Shown here piece by piece: positions 1-9,359 of a DNA stretch of 64,000 bases (positions within the stretch are counted from its first letter, which is position 1; each line of letters begins with the position of its first letter). The stretch is from Pistricoccus aurantiacus (GTDB taxonomy: Bacteria > Pseudomonadota > Gammaproteobacteria > Pseudomonadales > Halomonadaceae), in NCBI RefSeq assembly GCF_042682565.1, contig NZ_JBHUIC010000012.1. One strand, written 5' to 3'. Position numbers and translations under genes: made by a program. The notes under the pieces were generated by a model, which was not told where the DNA came from, made no database searches, and was given only the letters and a program-made list of their open reading frames with translations.

Positions 1-68
1 GCGCCCACATGAATTACCTGATCGATTGTTAAAGAGCTGCTGCTGCAACCAGAGTGGCCTCAGCAGCG
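1..68 (-). promoter_or_regulatory. rRNA operon leader with boxA-like antitermination site (partial)
   Basis: Read on the minus strand, positions 37 to 26 give GCTCTTTAACAA, the boxA core that recruits the NusB/S10 antitermination complex to rRNA transcripts. The bases that follow resemble the E. coli 16S leader after its own boxA, including a conserved ATGTGGGCGC-like stretch at the edge. A CTGCTG/CAGCAG inverted repeat precedes boxA. The rRNA genes themselves would lie to the left, outside the window. The similarity is from memory of the E. coli rrn leader. Confidence 0.75.
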
Positions 69-75
69 GATGCGT

Positions 76-104
76 ACTTTACGACCCCAAACGATAAAAT
101 GCAA
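76..104 (-). promoter_or_regulatory. Candidate rRNA operon promoter
   Basis: Minus strand TTGCAT (104-99) and TAAAGT (81-76) are separated by exactly 17 bases and followed by a GC-rich discriminator. Transcription would start near 69 and run through the boxA leader out of the left edge. The spacing and position fit an rrn promoter; strength and growth-rate control cannot be judged. Confidence 0.6.
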
Positions 105-147
105 GGCCTACTTGAACGATAAGCTTATCGATATCAAACGAGCAGGT

Positions 148-819
148 TCAGTGCAGCATAGTGGCACTTCGCTGCAGTACACTTACAAGCGTTGACCAAG
201 GCGGCAGCCAAGGAAAAAGCGCCCCTGCCATAAGCAGCATTAGCAACGAATTCAGAGGCTTATGATAGTCGAAAAACTTCAGGGCCGTACCAAAAGAGCG
301 CTTTAGACGAGCCCCCTCCAGATCGACACTATACATTTCGTCAAGCACTAAGTGGATCAGCGCTCCAAACAGCAAGGCTAGACCGTGAAACCAGGCAAGC
401 TCCGCCTCTTGCGCCAACAGTTGATAGCTAATGGCACTGGCGATCAAGGCACACAGCGTACCCGCCAGCAAGGAGTGCCAGATACCGCGGTGCACGGTAA
501 AACGCGCGAAGATCGGCCCCGCCCCGTAACGCACCAGAAGATAGAGCCCACCACAGGCTAGTAGAAGCGCGCCTACCGACAGGTAATCTTGCAACAACAA
601 AGCGCCTGCTGCTACCGCCAGCACGGCAAGTAGTGAAAAAATCAGGCGAATCGAACGAGAGTGATCCGAATCGACATCCGGCAGGATCCCGCCGAATGTC
701 ACCAGAACGATGATTGGCAAGGCATCGAGGGGGGGCCAGAGTCCTATCTGACAGCCGGCCAGCGAAACGAGAGCGCCGCCAGCCGTCGCTACACCGATAT
801 GAACGCGAAAATTAGCCAT
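148..819 (-). CDS. DUF457/YdjM-family membrane-bound metal-dependent hydrolase
   Basis: 223 aa. Mostly hydrophobic, with several membrane segments and the family's metal-ligand motifs: GGILPDVDSDHS (about residues 43-54), TVHRGIWHSL (near 110) and HLVLDEMYSVDLEG (near 160). The family (YdjM-like, PF04307) is predicted to be an inner-membrane hydrolase with unknown substrate. The reading frame extends 29 codons further upstream, but the start MANFRVHIG matches the family's usual MANF-type N-terminus, so 819 is preferred. It is the last gene before the rRNA promoter and points the same way. The molecular role is unknown. Confidence 0.8.
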   Translation of the reverse strand: MANFRVHIGVATAGGALVSLAGCQIGLWPPLDALPIIVLVTFGGILPDVDSDHSRSIRLIFSLLAVLAVAAGALLLQDYLSVGALLLACGGLYLLVRYGAGPIFARFTVHRGIWHSLLAGTLCALIASAISYQLLAQEAELAWFHGLALLFGALIHLVLDEMYSVDLEGARLKRSFGTALKFFDYHKPLNSLLMLLMAGALFPWLPPWSTLVSVLQRSATMLH

Positions 820-913
820 GCGGAATTGCCATATACTTGAAAATACTGGATGAATACTCACTGGATAAACAGCCAGATTATGGGTCAGCATGACTAAGTA
901 AAACAATACCTTA

Positions 914-1453
914 TTATTGATTTTCTAAATAAAGATCTTTTAACTTGACGTAATTCGCCGCGGTATAGGTGAAAAAGGCTCGCTCCGAGTCCTTGAGCGG
1001 GCGTACTTCCTTGGCCGGGCTGCCTGCATAGAGATAGCCATTCTGCAAGCGCTTGCCCGGCGTCACTAGGGCGCCGGCGGCGATAATGACTTCGTCTTCG
1101 ACAACAGCGCCATCCATGACGACAGCTCCCATACCAACCAACACCCGGCTGCCAATCGTGCAGCCATGTAATATCGCGCGGTGCCCCACAGTGACATCGT
1201 CGCCCAAAACCAAGGGATAGCCGCCAGGGTTATAGCCACTGGCATGGGTAATATGCAGCACACTGCCATCCTGGATACTGCAGCGAGCACCAACACGAAT
1301 TTCGTGCATATCGCCCCGGATCACCGTCATCGGCCATACGGAGCAGTCGTCGCCCAAGACGACATCACCCAATACCTTGCTGGCCGGGTCCACATAGACC
1401 CGCTTGCCAAATCGAGGCTCCTTGCCATGATGGGCGCGCACTGATGATTGCAT
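914..1453 (-). CDS. Gamma-carbonic anhydrase-like hexapeptide-repeat protein (YrdA/PaaY type)
   Basis: 179 aa, the normal length for this family. The sequence is a run of imperfect hexapeptides (V/I/L-G-x-x-x-x) expected to form a left-handed beta helix. Histidines in the HITHASG segment (about residues 70-76) and the AILHGC segment (about 92-97) match the zinc-binding positions of gamma-class carbonic anhydrases. YrdA/PaaY homologues form trimers; some have carbonic anhydrase or thioesterase activity and many are uncharacterised, so the reaction is uncertain. GGAGAG sits a suitable distance before the ATG. It lies 94 bases upstream of the DUF457 gene on the same strand. Confidence 0.85.
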   Translation of the reverse strand: MQSSVRAHHGKEPRFGKRVYVDPASKVLGDVVLGDDCSVWPMTVIRGDMHEIRVGARCSIQDGSVLHITHASGYNPGGYPLVLGDDVTVGHRAILHGCTIGSRVLVGMGAVVMDGAVVEDEVIIAAGALVTPGKRLQNGYLYAGSPAKEVRPLKDSERAFFTYTAANYVKLKDLYLENQ

Positions 1454-1495
1454 GGTTTCATCTCTCCGGAATCAACTTGTATCGATCACTCTAGG

Positions 1496-2836
1496 TTAGA
1501 GCAGCCCAGAGACCAGCACTAGTACCACCAACGGTATCGACACGAAACGTACCACCCCCTGCCAGAGACGGAATCCATTGGGGCCGGTATCCAAGGTGCG
1601 CAATGCTGTCTCTCGCGGTAGCACCCAGGCGGCAAATATGGCGATCAAGAGCCCGCCTACCGGCAGGAAAATATCCGTGGGTATTGTCGTCACCAGATCG
1701 AAGAAGGTCATGTCGGCAAACCATTTCACCTCGGCCATCGTCGAGAAAGACAGTACCGACAACAACCCCACAAGCCATACCCCAAGACCGACGAGCGTTG
1801 CCGCCATACCTCGCTTGATTCCCATGCCTTGAAGCCCAGCCACCATGGGCTCTGCCAGATTGATCGACGAAGTCCAGGTAGCCAGCAGCAATAGAAGGAA
1901 GAAACAGGCTAACCACAGGGAGCCCCAGGGCAATTCGGAAAAGGCGATCGGCAAGGTCACGAACATCAGCCCCGGCCCTTCCGCAGGATCGATCCCTTGA
2001 GAAAACACCACGGCGAAGATTGCGATACCCGACAACAAAGCCACCAGCATATCGAGCAACGCCACCGTTCCTGCCGCCCGGGACAAACTCTGATGATCCG
2101 GCATGTAGGCCCCATAGGCCATCAGCGCGCAAGCGCCCAGAGCCAAGGTAAAGAAGGCGTGCCCCATGGCATTCAGCACCACGGACAGGCTCATGGCGGA
2201 CGGATCCGGGCTGAATAGCCAAGTCAGCGCCAGACCAAAACCATCCGTGGTCGCGGCATAGATCACCAGCACCACAAGCAGCAGATATAACAGAGGCATC
2301 AACAGATTGTTGAGCTTCTCGAGCCCTCCGGACACCCCGCCGGCCACCACGGACATGGTCAGCAGCAAAAACAACGTATGATTGAATGTCATCCGCAGCG
2401 GATCAGCGAGAAAGGCATCGAAACCGGCGCCGATTTGCGCCGGCGTCTGGCCGACAAAATCGCCGTTGATAGATCCCACCAGGTATTCGATGGACCAGCC
2501 GGAGACAACGGAATAAAAAGACAGGATCAGGAAGACAGTGAAAGCGCCGAATATACCCAGCCATCGCCAATTCGTGGAATGACCGGCCTGTTGAGCCAGA
2601 AAAGCCAGAGACTGCATCGGACTGCGCCGGCCGGCACGCCCGATCATGATTTCCGCCATCATCATCGGGATACCTAACAACAGTACAAAAGCAATATAAA
2701 GCAGCAGGAATACCGCGCCGCCGTTTTCGCCGGTCATGTAAGGGAATCGCCAGATATTGCCAAGCCCGACCGCTGCGCCGGTAACCGCTAGAATAAAGGC
2801 ACGCCGGCTACTCCAACGCTCCAGTGTCTCGTTCAT
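1496..2836 (-). CDS. Sodium-dependent transporter, NSS/SNF family
   Basis: 446 aa integral membrane protein of the neurotransmitter:sodium symporter family (LeuT/MhsT fold). The N-terminus has the signature AVGLGNIWRFPY (about residues 22-33), which forms the unwound TM1 Na+/substrate site, followed by ENGGAVFLLLY. Length and hydrophobic pattern fit the 11-12 helix bacterial members that take up amino acids. The substrate cannot be read from sequence. AAGGA precedes the ATG. It is divergent from prlC across 209 bases that must hold both promoters. Na+-coupled uptake suits a halophilic or marine host. Confidence 0.92.
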   Translation of the reverse strand: MNETLERWSSRRAFILAVTGAAVGLGNIWRFPYMTGENGGAVFLLLYIAFVLLLGIPMMMAEIMIGRAGRRSPMQSLAFLAQQAGHSTNWRWLGIFGAFTVFLILSFYSVVSGWSIEYLVGSINGDFVGQTPAQIGAGFDAFLADPLRMTFNHTLFLLLTMSVVAGGVSGGLEKLNNLLMPLLYLLLVVLVIYAATTDGFGLALTWLFSPDPSAMSLSVVLNAMGHAFFTLALGACALMAYGAYMPDHQSLSRAAGTVALLDMLVALLSGIAIFAVVFSQGIDPAEGPGLMFVTLPIAFSELPWGSLWLACFFLLLLLATWTSSINLAEPMVAGLQGMGIKRGMAATLVGLGVWLVGLLSVLSFSTMAEVKWFADMTFFDLVTTIPTDIFLPVGGLLIAIFAAWVLPRETALRTLDTGPNGFRLWQGVVRFVSIPLVVLVLVSGLL

Positions 2837-3045
2837 CGGTCGATTCCTTGTGGCTGGCGACTAACGGGGAGGCAAGACTAGCAGGCCACCCGAGGCGGGC
2901 CAATCCATACCGTGAATATCGATCTCGTTTCAGGCCGTGAATTCACGGCGGATGTCTACAGGACAAGGAATTTCGCTAGAAACGACATTGAATGCGCCGC
3001 CCTGAACCCTAATCTAACCATCACACTTGCCCCGATGAGGTCCCC

Positions 3046-5097
3046 ATGTCGCACAATCCGCTTCTGGAAGCCCACACACTGCCGCCGTTCGCGGAGATTC
3101 AGCCCGAACATGTGGTGCCCGCCATCAAGCAATTGCTCGAGGAGAATCGCGCTGCCATCGAGGGCCTGGTAGCGCAGGCGAATCAGCAAACACCTACTTG
3201 GGATAGCCTCGTCGCCCCCCTGGAAGAACTCAACGACCGGCTTTCCCAAGCCTGGTCGCCGGTTTCTCATCTCAATTCCACCATGAATTCTCAGGCACTG
3301 CGCGAGGCCTATCAGGCCTGCCTGGGCAAGCTATCCGCCTACGGCACCTGGCTCGGCCAACACGAGGGACTATTCCGCGCCTATCAAGCCCTAGCACAAT
3401 CGCCAGAACGGGTGCATTTCACCCAGGCGCAGCAGCGCGCCATCGACAATACCCTGCGGGATTTTCGCCTGGCCGGGGTCGACCTGCCGGAAGACAAGAA
3501 GCGTCGCTATGGTGAGATTCAAGCCCGGCTTTCCGAGCTCGCCAACACTTTCTCCAATCAGCTGCTCGATGCCACCCAAGCCTGGCATAAGGACATCACC
3601 GACGAGCACATTCTGGCAGGATTGCCGCAAAGCGCCCTGGACACCCTAAAGGCCAACGCCCAGGCCAAGGATATCGAGGGCTACCGAATCACCCTGGACA
3701 TGCCCAGCTTCATTCCGGTAGTCAACTTCGCCGACAATCGCGAACTGCGCCGCGAAGTCTATACCGCTTTCGTGACTCGCGCCTCGGATCAAGGTCCTAA
3801 CGCGGGCCAGCACGACAACGCCCCGGTCATCGAGGAAACCCTGGCGCTGCGCCAGGAACTGGTCGAACTGCTGGGGTTCGAGACTTACGCGGACTATTCC
3901 TTGGCCACCAAGATGGCGGAGTCTTCTCGTCAGGTGCTCGACTTCCTGCATGATCTGGCAGGTCGCGCCTATCCTCAGGCCCAAGAGGAGTTCGCCGAGC
4001 TAAGCACTTACGCCAAGGAAGAGCTCGGCCTTGCAGAACTGGCGCCCTGGGATATTGGCTATGCCAGTGAAAAGCTTCGTGAGGCACGTTACGCGATTTC
4101 CCAGGAACAGCTACGGCCCTATTTTCCCGCTCCCAGGGTCATCGAGGGACTCTTCAACGTCGTTGAACGGCTCTACGGTCTGCAGTTCGAACAAGACAAC
4201 AGCGCCCCGAGCTATCACCCCGACGTCAGTTTCTATCGCATCCTCGAGAACGGTACTCCTATCGCCGGCTTCTACCTCGATCTTTACGCTCGGGAAGGCA
4301 AGCGGGGCGGCGCCTGGATGGACGAATGCCGGGTACGCCGGGAACGCGAGGACGGCAGTCTGCAACTGCCCGTCGCCTATCTGACCTGCAATTTCACCCG
4401 GCCACTGGGAGACAAGCCGGCCCTGCTGACCCATGATGAGGTGACAACGCTTTTTCACGAGTTCGGTCATGGCTTGCATCACATGCTGACCCAGCAGACG
4501 GTAGCGGACGTCTCCGGCATCAACGGTGTCGCCTGGGACGCGGTGGAACTGCCCAGCCAGTTCATGGAGAATTTCTGCTGGGAGCGCGAAGGTCTGGATC
4601 TGATTGCCCGCCATGTGGACAGCGGCGAATCACTGCCGGACGAACTGCTCGAACGCCTGCAAGCCGCGCGCAACTTCCAGTCCGCCATGGGCATGATGCG
4701 CCAGCTCGAGCTTTCGCTTTTCGACTTCCGCCTGCATTCGGAGTTAACGAGGCCCTCGGCTGAGGACGTACAAACGCTGCTGGATAACGTTCGCGCAGAA
4801 GTCTCCGTGCTGCCTCGGGCGGATTTCAATCGCTTCCAGAACGGTTTCGGGCATATCTTCGCCGGCGGCTACGCGGCGGGCTACTACAGCTACAAATGGG
4901 CGGAAGTGCTGTCCGCAGATGCCTATAGCGCTTTCGAAGAAGCCGGCACCTTCGATTCAGCCACCGGTAGGCGTTTTCGTCAGACAATCCTCGAGGCCGG
5001 CGGCTCGCGAGACGCTGCGGATCTGTTTCACGCCTTCCGCGGTCGCGAACCCAGCGTCGAGCCGCTGCTGCGCCATAGCGGTATCCACGCCGCCTGA
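3046..5097 (+). CDS. prlC: Oligopeptidase A (M3 zinc metallopeptidase)
   Basis: 683 aa, close to the 680 aa of E. coli PrlC. The zinc motif HEFGHGLHH is at residues 471-479, giving the two His ligands and catalytic Glu of HExxH. A downstream Glu in the DAVELPSQFMENF segment fits the third ligand of the M3 family. OpdA/PrlC is a cytosolic endopeptidase that degrades short peptides, including cleaved signal peptides. GAGG lies just before the ATG. A YheV-like gene follows 23 bases downstream, an arrangement known in other gammaproteobacteria, so the two are probably cotranscribed. Confidence 0.96.
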   Translation: MSHNPLLEAHTLPPFAEIQPEHVVPAIKQLLEENRAAIEGLVAQANQQTPTWDSLVAPLEELNDRLSQAWSPVSHLNSTMNSQALREAYQACLGKLSAYGTWLGQHEGLFRAYQALAQSPERVHFTQAQQRAIDNTLRDFRLAGVDLPEDKKRRYGEIQARLSELANTFSNQLLDATQAWHKDITDEHILAGLPQSALDTLKANAQAKDIEGYRITLDMPSFIPVVNFADNRELRREVYTAFVTRASDQGPNAGQHDNAPVIEETLALRQELVELLGFETYADYSLATKMAESSRQVLDFLHDLAGRAYPQAQEEFAELSTYAKEELGLAELAPWDIGYASEKLREARYAISQEQLRPYFPAPRVIEGLFNVVERLYGLQFEQDNSAPSYHPDVSFYRILENGTPIAGFYLDLYAREGKRGGAWMDECRVRREREDGSLQLPVAYLTCNFTRPLGDKPALLTHDEVTTLFHEFGHGLHHMLTQQTVADVSGINGVAWDAVELPSQFMENFCWEREGLDLIARHVDSGESLPDELLERLQAARNFQSAMGMMRQLELSLFDFRLHSELTRPSAEDVQTLLDNVRAEVSVLPRADFNRFQNGFGHIFAGGYAAGYYSYKWAEVLSADAYSAFEEAGTFDSATGRRFRQTILEAGGSRDAADLFHAFRGREPSVEPLLRHSGIHAA

Positions 5098-5120
5098 GGC
5101 CTCGAAAGGAGACTGTTTTC

Positions 5121-5363
5121 ATGCCCGTCCAGAAACGCTTTATCGCCGGCGCGGTCTGTCCGCGCTGTGCCGCCATGGATCGTATTCGTACCTGGGAGCA
5201 GAATGGAATTCGCTATCGCGACTGCGTCAACTGCGACTTTTTCGAGCAGTCGGCGATAGAGGAAGAATCGAGCGAGGAGCTAGAGACCCGGGTCAATCGA
5301 GTACGGGAGGAACAGCAGAAGGCGGATCTGCAAACCGTCAGGATTCTCGATCCCAAGCGCTGA
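5121..5363 (+). CDS. YheV-like putative metal-binding protein (DUF2387)
   Basis: 80 aa. Two CxxC motifs (CPRC at about residues 14-17 and CVNC at about 37-40) form a probable zinc ribbon in the N-terminal half; the C-terminal half is charged and probably helical. This is the pattern of the YheV/DUF2387 family, which has no assigned function. AGGAG stands 8-9 bases before the ATG. It follows prlC closely and is closed by a hairpin terminator. Confidence 0.8.
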   Translation: MPVQKRFIAGAVCPRCAAMDRIRTWEQNGIRYRDCVNCDFFEQSAIEEESSEELETRVNRVREEQQKADLQTVRILDPKR

Positions 5364-5386
5364 ATTGTTACCTCTTTGCGCCATGC

Positions 5387-5414
5387 AAAAAGCCTCCCGA
5401 TAGGGAGGCTTTTA
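5387..5414. terminator. Bidirectional rho-independent terminator
   Basis: AGCCTCCC (5391-5398) and GGGAGGCT (5403-5410) form a perfect 8-bp stem with a GATA loop, flanked by A-rich and T-rich tracts. It separates the convergent yheV-like and sodC genes and can serve both. Confidence 0.9.
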
Positions 5415-5447
5415 CCGGCAGGAACCTTGGCATTCAAATAGCAGCGG

Positions 5448-5975
5448 TTACTCTTCTATCGTGCCGCAGGCGACTCGGGCGCCGCCGCCGCCAAGCTCGG
5501 GATTGTCGGAATAGTTGTCGCCGCCCTCATGGATCATCAGCGCATGGCCGCCGAGATCCGACACCTTGAGCCGCGGTGCCAAGGTAGGCGTCGTCGCCAT
5601 GCCGTCGTCATCCACCATTAACACCGGCAAATCGCCCAAGTGTCCATCACCGTAAGGCCCTTGGTGAGTCCCGGTATTCTGCGGGTCGAAGTGTCCACCG
5701 GCAGCAGCGGCGGCAACCTGCTCGCCATCCTTTTCCGCAGGCTCACAGCTGGCGTTTTCATGCACATGAAAACCATGCAGGCCGGGCTCCAGACCGGAGA
5801 GGTCCGGGGTCAGCAGCAGACCGTACTCCGTATCCTCGACGGTAACGGTGCCGACACTGTCACCGACGCCATCCTGGCTGACGCTATGCATTTCGATTTC
5901 CTGCGCCGCCTGCGCTCCCGCCGCGAGCAGTAGAGAGGCTCCAATGCCTAATGTCAGATTAGCTAATGCTTTCAT
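5448..5975 (-). CDS. sodC: Periplasmic Cu/Zn superoxide dismutase
   Basis: 175 aa. The start at 5975 gives a Sec signal peptide (MKALANLTLGIGASLLLAAG..AQA, then AQEIEM) and has AGGAGA in front; the frame continues 31 codons upstream but that would bury the signal. Copper ligands are in GFHVHENASC, the zinc region in GGHFDPQNTGTHQGP, and the C-terminal active-site part in GGHALMIHEGGDNYSD, with two Cys for the intrachain disulfide. SodC converts superoxide to peroxide and oxygen in the periplasm. It is convergent with yheV and lies downstream of metF. Confidence 0.94.
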   Translation of the reverse strand: MKALANLTLGIGASLLLAAGAQAAQEIEMHSVSQDGVGDSVGTVTVEDTEYGLLLTPDLSGLEPGLHGFHVHENASCEPAEKDGEQVAAAAAGGHFDPQNTGTHQGPYGDGHLGDLPVLMVDDDGMATTPTLAPRLKVSDLGGHALMIHEGGDNYSDNPELGGGGARVACGTIEE

Positions 5976-6064
5976 GTCTTTCTCCTGTCCTTGAGTTCGA
6001 CTTGCCCCATTCAGGCTAGCTAATACGCACCGGGTTGCCAACCCGGATGCCGGAGGAAAACGGC

Positions 6065-6907
6065 TCACTCACCAAGATGATCGACGATACGCAACACCGG
6101 GGCCGACTGATTCAGCGTATAGAAGTGCAGCCCTGGTGCCCCGCCATCCAGCAATCGCTGGCAAAGGCGCGTTACCACTTCCTCACCAAAGGCGGCGATG
6201 CTCTCACTGTCGTCGCCGTAGGTTTCGAGCTGCTTGCGAATCCAGCGTGGGATCTCCGCACCGCAGGCATCCGAGAACCGCGCCAGCTTCGTATAGTTGG
6301 TGATCGGCATGATGCCCGGCACGATGGGTATTTCGATTCCCAGCGCCTGAGCCTGCTCGACGAAGTGAAAATAGGCATCGGCGCTGAAGAAATACTGGGT
6401 AATCGCCAGATTGGCCCCAGCCTTGACCTTGCGGGCGAAGTTATCCAGATCCTTGGCCGCGCTGGCAGCCTGAGGATGGGTTTCCGGATAAGCCGCCACG
6501 GCGATCTCGAAATGATTGCCGGTTTCCTCGCGAATGAACTCGACGAGCTCGTTGGCATAACGCAGCTCTCCCGCCCCGCCCATGCCGGAAGGCAAGTCAC
6601 CGCGCAGCGCCACCAGGCTGTCGATGCCCCATTCGCGATAGCGTACCAGCAGCTCGCGCAGCTCTCCCTTGTCGCTACCGATACAGGAGAGATGGGGCGC
6701 CGTGTTGATCCTGCTTTCGCTGATCATGGCAACGGTGTCGGCAGTGCGAAGCTGCGTCGCACCGCCGGCGCCATAGGTGACGGAGAAGAAGCGCGGCTGA
6801 CGCTCCGCCAGGGCGTCTCGAGTGCGCCTCAGCTTGTCTCGCCCCACCTCGGTGGCCGGCGGAAAGAACTCGAAGCTGATGCCCAGCGGATGCTCGTGTT
6901 TACTCAT
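6065..6907 (-). CDS. metF: 5,10-methylenetetrahydrofolate reductase
   Basis: 280 aa (E. coli MetF 296). The N-terminal ISFEFFPP carries the conserved catalytic Glu region, followed by FSVTYGAGG, LSCIGSDKGELRELL, VALRGDLP and ITQYFFSADAYF, all typical of the FAD-dependent TIM barrel. It reduces methylene-THF to methyl-THF for methionine synthesis. Together with ahcY and metK nearby it makes this part of the window a methyl-cycle neighbourhood, though the genes are not one operon. AAAGG lies 10 bases before the ATG. No riboswitch was recognised upstream. Confidence 0.95.
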   Translation of the reverse strand: MSKHEHPLGISFEFFPPATEVGRDKLRRTRDALAERQPRFFSVTYGAGGATQLRTADTVAMISESRINTAPHLSCIGSDKGELRELLVRYREWGIDSLVALRGDLPSGMGGAGELRYANELVEFIREETGNHFEIAVAAYPETHPQAASAAKDLDNFARKVKAGANLAITQYFFSADAYFHFVEQAQALGIEIPIVPGIMPITNYTKLARFSDACGAEIPRWIRKQLETYGDDSESIAAFGEEVVTRLCQRLLDGGAPGLHFYTLNQSAPVLRIVDHLGE

Positions 6908-7141
6908 CGAATCAACCTTTCGTGGTCACCTTGAAAGCGACTCATCTTTTCATGTTCTTTGACACCAACGTGGCTGACGTGGCGGCTTGTAGACCATCCT
7001 GTCAGGGCTCTATTCTGCCGACCGTCAGCGCAGACGACCAATGAAAGTTCTCCCGGTTGTGTATCGATTTCTTTCATGTTGAAGCCCTGACAGTTGAGCT
7101 CTGAACAGGCATGATGGCGGTTTTCCCGGTGAGATTGGCTC

Positions 7142-8080
7142 ATGGAATCCGATCTTGGTACGGCGCTGATGGCGCCGCTATGGATGCTGCTGTCTTTCGT
7201 GGCGCTGGGCGTCATCTGCGCTCGACGCCTTGCCATCGATCCGCGCCCCATCGCGACGCTGCTGATCTATGTCATCGCCCCCCTGACCTTCTTTCGAGGC
7301 TTGAATCTCGGCGGCCCGACGCCGAACTACCTGCTGCTGACCCTGGGCCTCTTCCTCGCTTCGAGCGCGATCTGCCTGCTGGCCCACCGTCTCGCCCGCG
7401 TCCTGTTCCCGGCTCAGGAAGCCGCGGTAGTAGCCTTTTCTGCGGGAACCGGCAATACGGGATACTTCGGTCTGCCCGTCGCGATGATTCTATTGCCCCC
7501 CGAAGGAGTGACGCTTTATCTATTCTGCATCCTGGGCATCACCCTTTACGAGTTCACCCTGGGGTTCTACATCAGCGCCAGAGGGCAATTCTCGATACGC
7601 CAGAGCCTGATTCGCATCGCGCGACTGCCCCTGGTCTACGCCTTTCTTATCGCACTACTGGTCGAGGCGGCGGGCATTACCCTGCCGCCGATCGTCCACC
7701 AGGGTCTCGATGTCTTTCCCTCCACTTATACGCTGCTGGGCATGATGATCATCGGCATGACGTTGGGTCGAGTGACGCTTGGCGAACTGGACCTGCGTTT
7801 TATTGCCGCCTGCGCGGTGATTCGCTATGTCTTCTGGCCGCTGGCGAGCCTTCTGGCCGTGCTCGGGCTATCGCTGATGTTACCGGTGACACCGGAGTTG
7901 GCCATGGCCTTGCTGTTGCTGGGCGTGGTGCCCATGGCGGCCAATGTGGTGGTAGTCTCGATGGAGCTTTCCATCGCGCCGGAGAAAGGCGCCATGGCGG
8001 TATTGTTGACTACCCTGGCGGCGCCGCTGCTGATTCCATTTTATCTTCCATGGATGATCCAATTGACCGGGCTTGCTTGA
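7142..8080 (+). CDS. AEC-family (auxin efflux carrier-like) permease
   Basis: 312 aa with the two-half hydrophobic pattern of about ten membrane segments typical of PF03547 bacterial permeases. The conserved GNTGYFGLPVA stretch (about residues 102-112) corresponds to the substrate-site region of the first half. Bacterial homologues export or take up small organic acids such as malate or malonate; the substrate is unknown here. GGTGAG precedes the ATG. It is divergent from metF across 234 bases and ends 7 bases before the convergent diguanylate cyclase stop. Confidence 0.85.
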   Translation: MESDLGTALMAPLWMLLSFVALGVICARRLAIDPRPIATLLIYVIAPLTFFRGLNLGGPTPNYLLLTLGLFLASSAICLLAHRLARVLFPAQEAAVVAFSAGTGNTGYFGLPVAMILLPPEGVTLYLFCILGITLYEFTLGFYISARGQFSIRQSLIRIARLPLVYAFLIALLVEAAGITLPPIVHQGLDVFPSTYTLLGMMIIGMTLGRVTLGELDLRFIAACAVIRYVFWPLASLLAVLGLSLMLPVTPELAMALLLLGVVPMAANVVVVSMELSIAPEKGAMAVLLTTLAAPLLIPFYLPWMIQLTGLA

Positions 8081-8087
8081 AGACTCG

Positions 8088-9359
8088 CTATACCACCTTG
8101 TCGATATCGCTATCCTGAGAATAGACGAGCTTGGTAGGGCGGGTGGTGCGTCGCTGCCGCGCGCGACGCTTATGATGATACATCTTGGCGTCCGCGCGCT
8201 GGATGAGGGTGTCGACGTCGAACAAGGTTTCCCTGCTGGGCTCGAACGTCGTCGTGCCGACGCTGGCGGACACCGCGAAACCCAGGTTTTCCCGAGATTC
8301 ATCGCTAGCCAACTGCTCGGTCAGGCGCAGGCACCATCGATCGCAGGTCTGAGCATCGGTATTGGGCATCACGACGAGAAACTCGTCGCCACCGGTACGA
8401 CAGGCCAGATGATGCTCGTCCAGCAACTCGACGAGCAGGCTCGCCACGTGGCAGATCATGCGATCGCCATAGTGGTGCCCCAGGGTATCGTTGACGCCCT
8501 TGAGATTGTCCACATCGATCAATAGAAGCGACAGCGGATGCTTTTCCTGAAGACTCGCGGTCATGGCCTCTTGCAGAAACACCATGCCACAGCGTCGGTT
8601 CGGCAGATTGGTCATGACATCGTGGTTGGCCAGATGGGTGAGCACCTTGCCCTTCTGCACCAGCTGCTCGTTGGCGGCGACGAGCTCTCGATTACGCTGG
8701 ATCAGTTTCTGGCGCAGGCGAGCCGACTGGGTGAAGTTGACGTAGCGCACGTGGCTGAGGAACGGGGAAATGGTCAGACCGACCAGCAGGAACGCCCCGC
8801 CATACTGCACCAGCTCGCTCGACGAGAAAGGGCTTTCCAGAAAGAACACGCCATAGACGGCCACCATGAACAGGTTGTGCGCCAGCATATTGGCCCAGCG
8901 CCATACCGTGGCCAGCGGCAGCAGCACGAATACCGCCACCGCAACACTCAGGTTCCAGCTGAGAAAGGCCAGGGGCGTTTCGATCAAAGACGCTCCCCAG
9001 CCGAAAAAGATTTCGGCGCCCAACGCCCCCACCAACAGGGCGCGCTCGGTACGACGCGGGCGTCGATGCTGCCAGAGCAGGCATCCCAGCAGCAGCAGAG
9101 CGAGCATCAACCGGCCGATACTCAAGGCCATCCAATGATCGGGCACCATCAGATAATCGAAGGGAATATAGGAAAGAATGCCCCAGATGGAGCACAGTAG
9201 AAAGACCGCGTTCAGGCGCGATTGCTGGCGATGTTCTGCCCTGGGTAGATGCGCCTTGTAATCCGCCAGCGACAAGAGAACTTCCAGCCGCGGTAGCGGC
9301 TGGAAGTAGCGCTTTTCATCAGTATCAGTAGCGATATTCGTCCGACTTGAATGGTCCAT
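8088..9359 (-). CDS. Membrane-anchored diguanylate cyclase (GGDEF)
   Basis: 423 aa. The N-terminal half contains about six hydrophobic segments; a short coiled linker (RNRELVAANEQLVQKGK) leads to a GGDEF domain beginning at HDVMTNLPNR. The active site is RTGGDEFLVV, intact, so c-di-GMP synthesis is likely. The usual RxxD inhibitory site five residues before GGDEF is absent (LLDE instead). The start at 9359 has GGAG upstream; another ATG at 9377 is possible. Both lie inside the end of ahcY, so translation is probably coupled. c-di-GMP could connect with the pga operon in this window. Confidence 0.9.
   Translation of the reverse strand: MDHSSRTNIATDTDEKRYFQPLPRLEVLLSLADYKAHLPRAEHRQQSRLNAVFLLCSIWGILSYIPFDYLMVPDHWMALSIGRLMLALLLLGCLLWQHRRPRRTERALLVGALGAEIFFGWGASLIETPLAFLSWNLSVAVAVFVLLPLATVWRWANMLAHNLFMVAVYGVFFLESPFSSSELVQYGGAFLLVGLTISPFLSHVRYVNFTQSARLRQKLIQRNRELVAANEQLVQKGKVLTHLANHDVMTNLPNRRCGMVFLQEAMTASLQEKHPLSLLLIDVDNLKGVNDTLGHHYGDRMICHVASLLVELLDEHHLACRTGGDEFLVVMPNTDAQTCDRWCLRLTEQLASDESRENLGFAVSASVGTTTFEPSRETLFDVDTLIQRADAKMYHHKRRARQRRTTRPTKLVYSQDSDIDKVV

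Noticed and set aside
1491..2222. Second long frame opposite in phase within the NSS transporter
   Set aside because: Composition (Gly/Arg/Ala rich) is that of a shadow frame and the transporter frame has clear family motifs.
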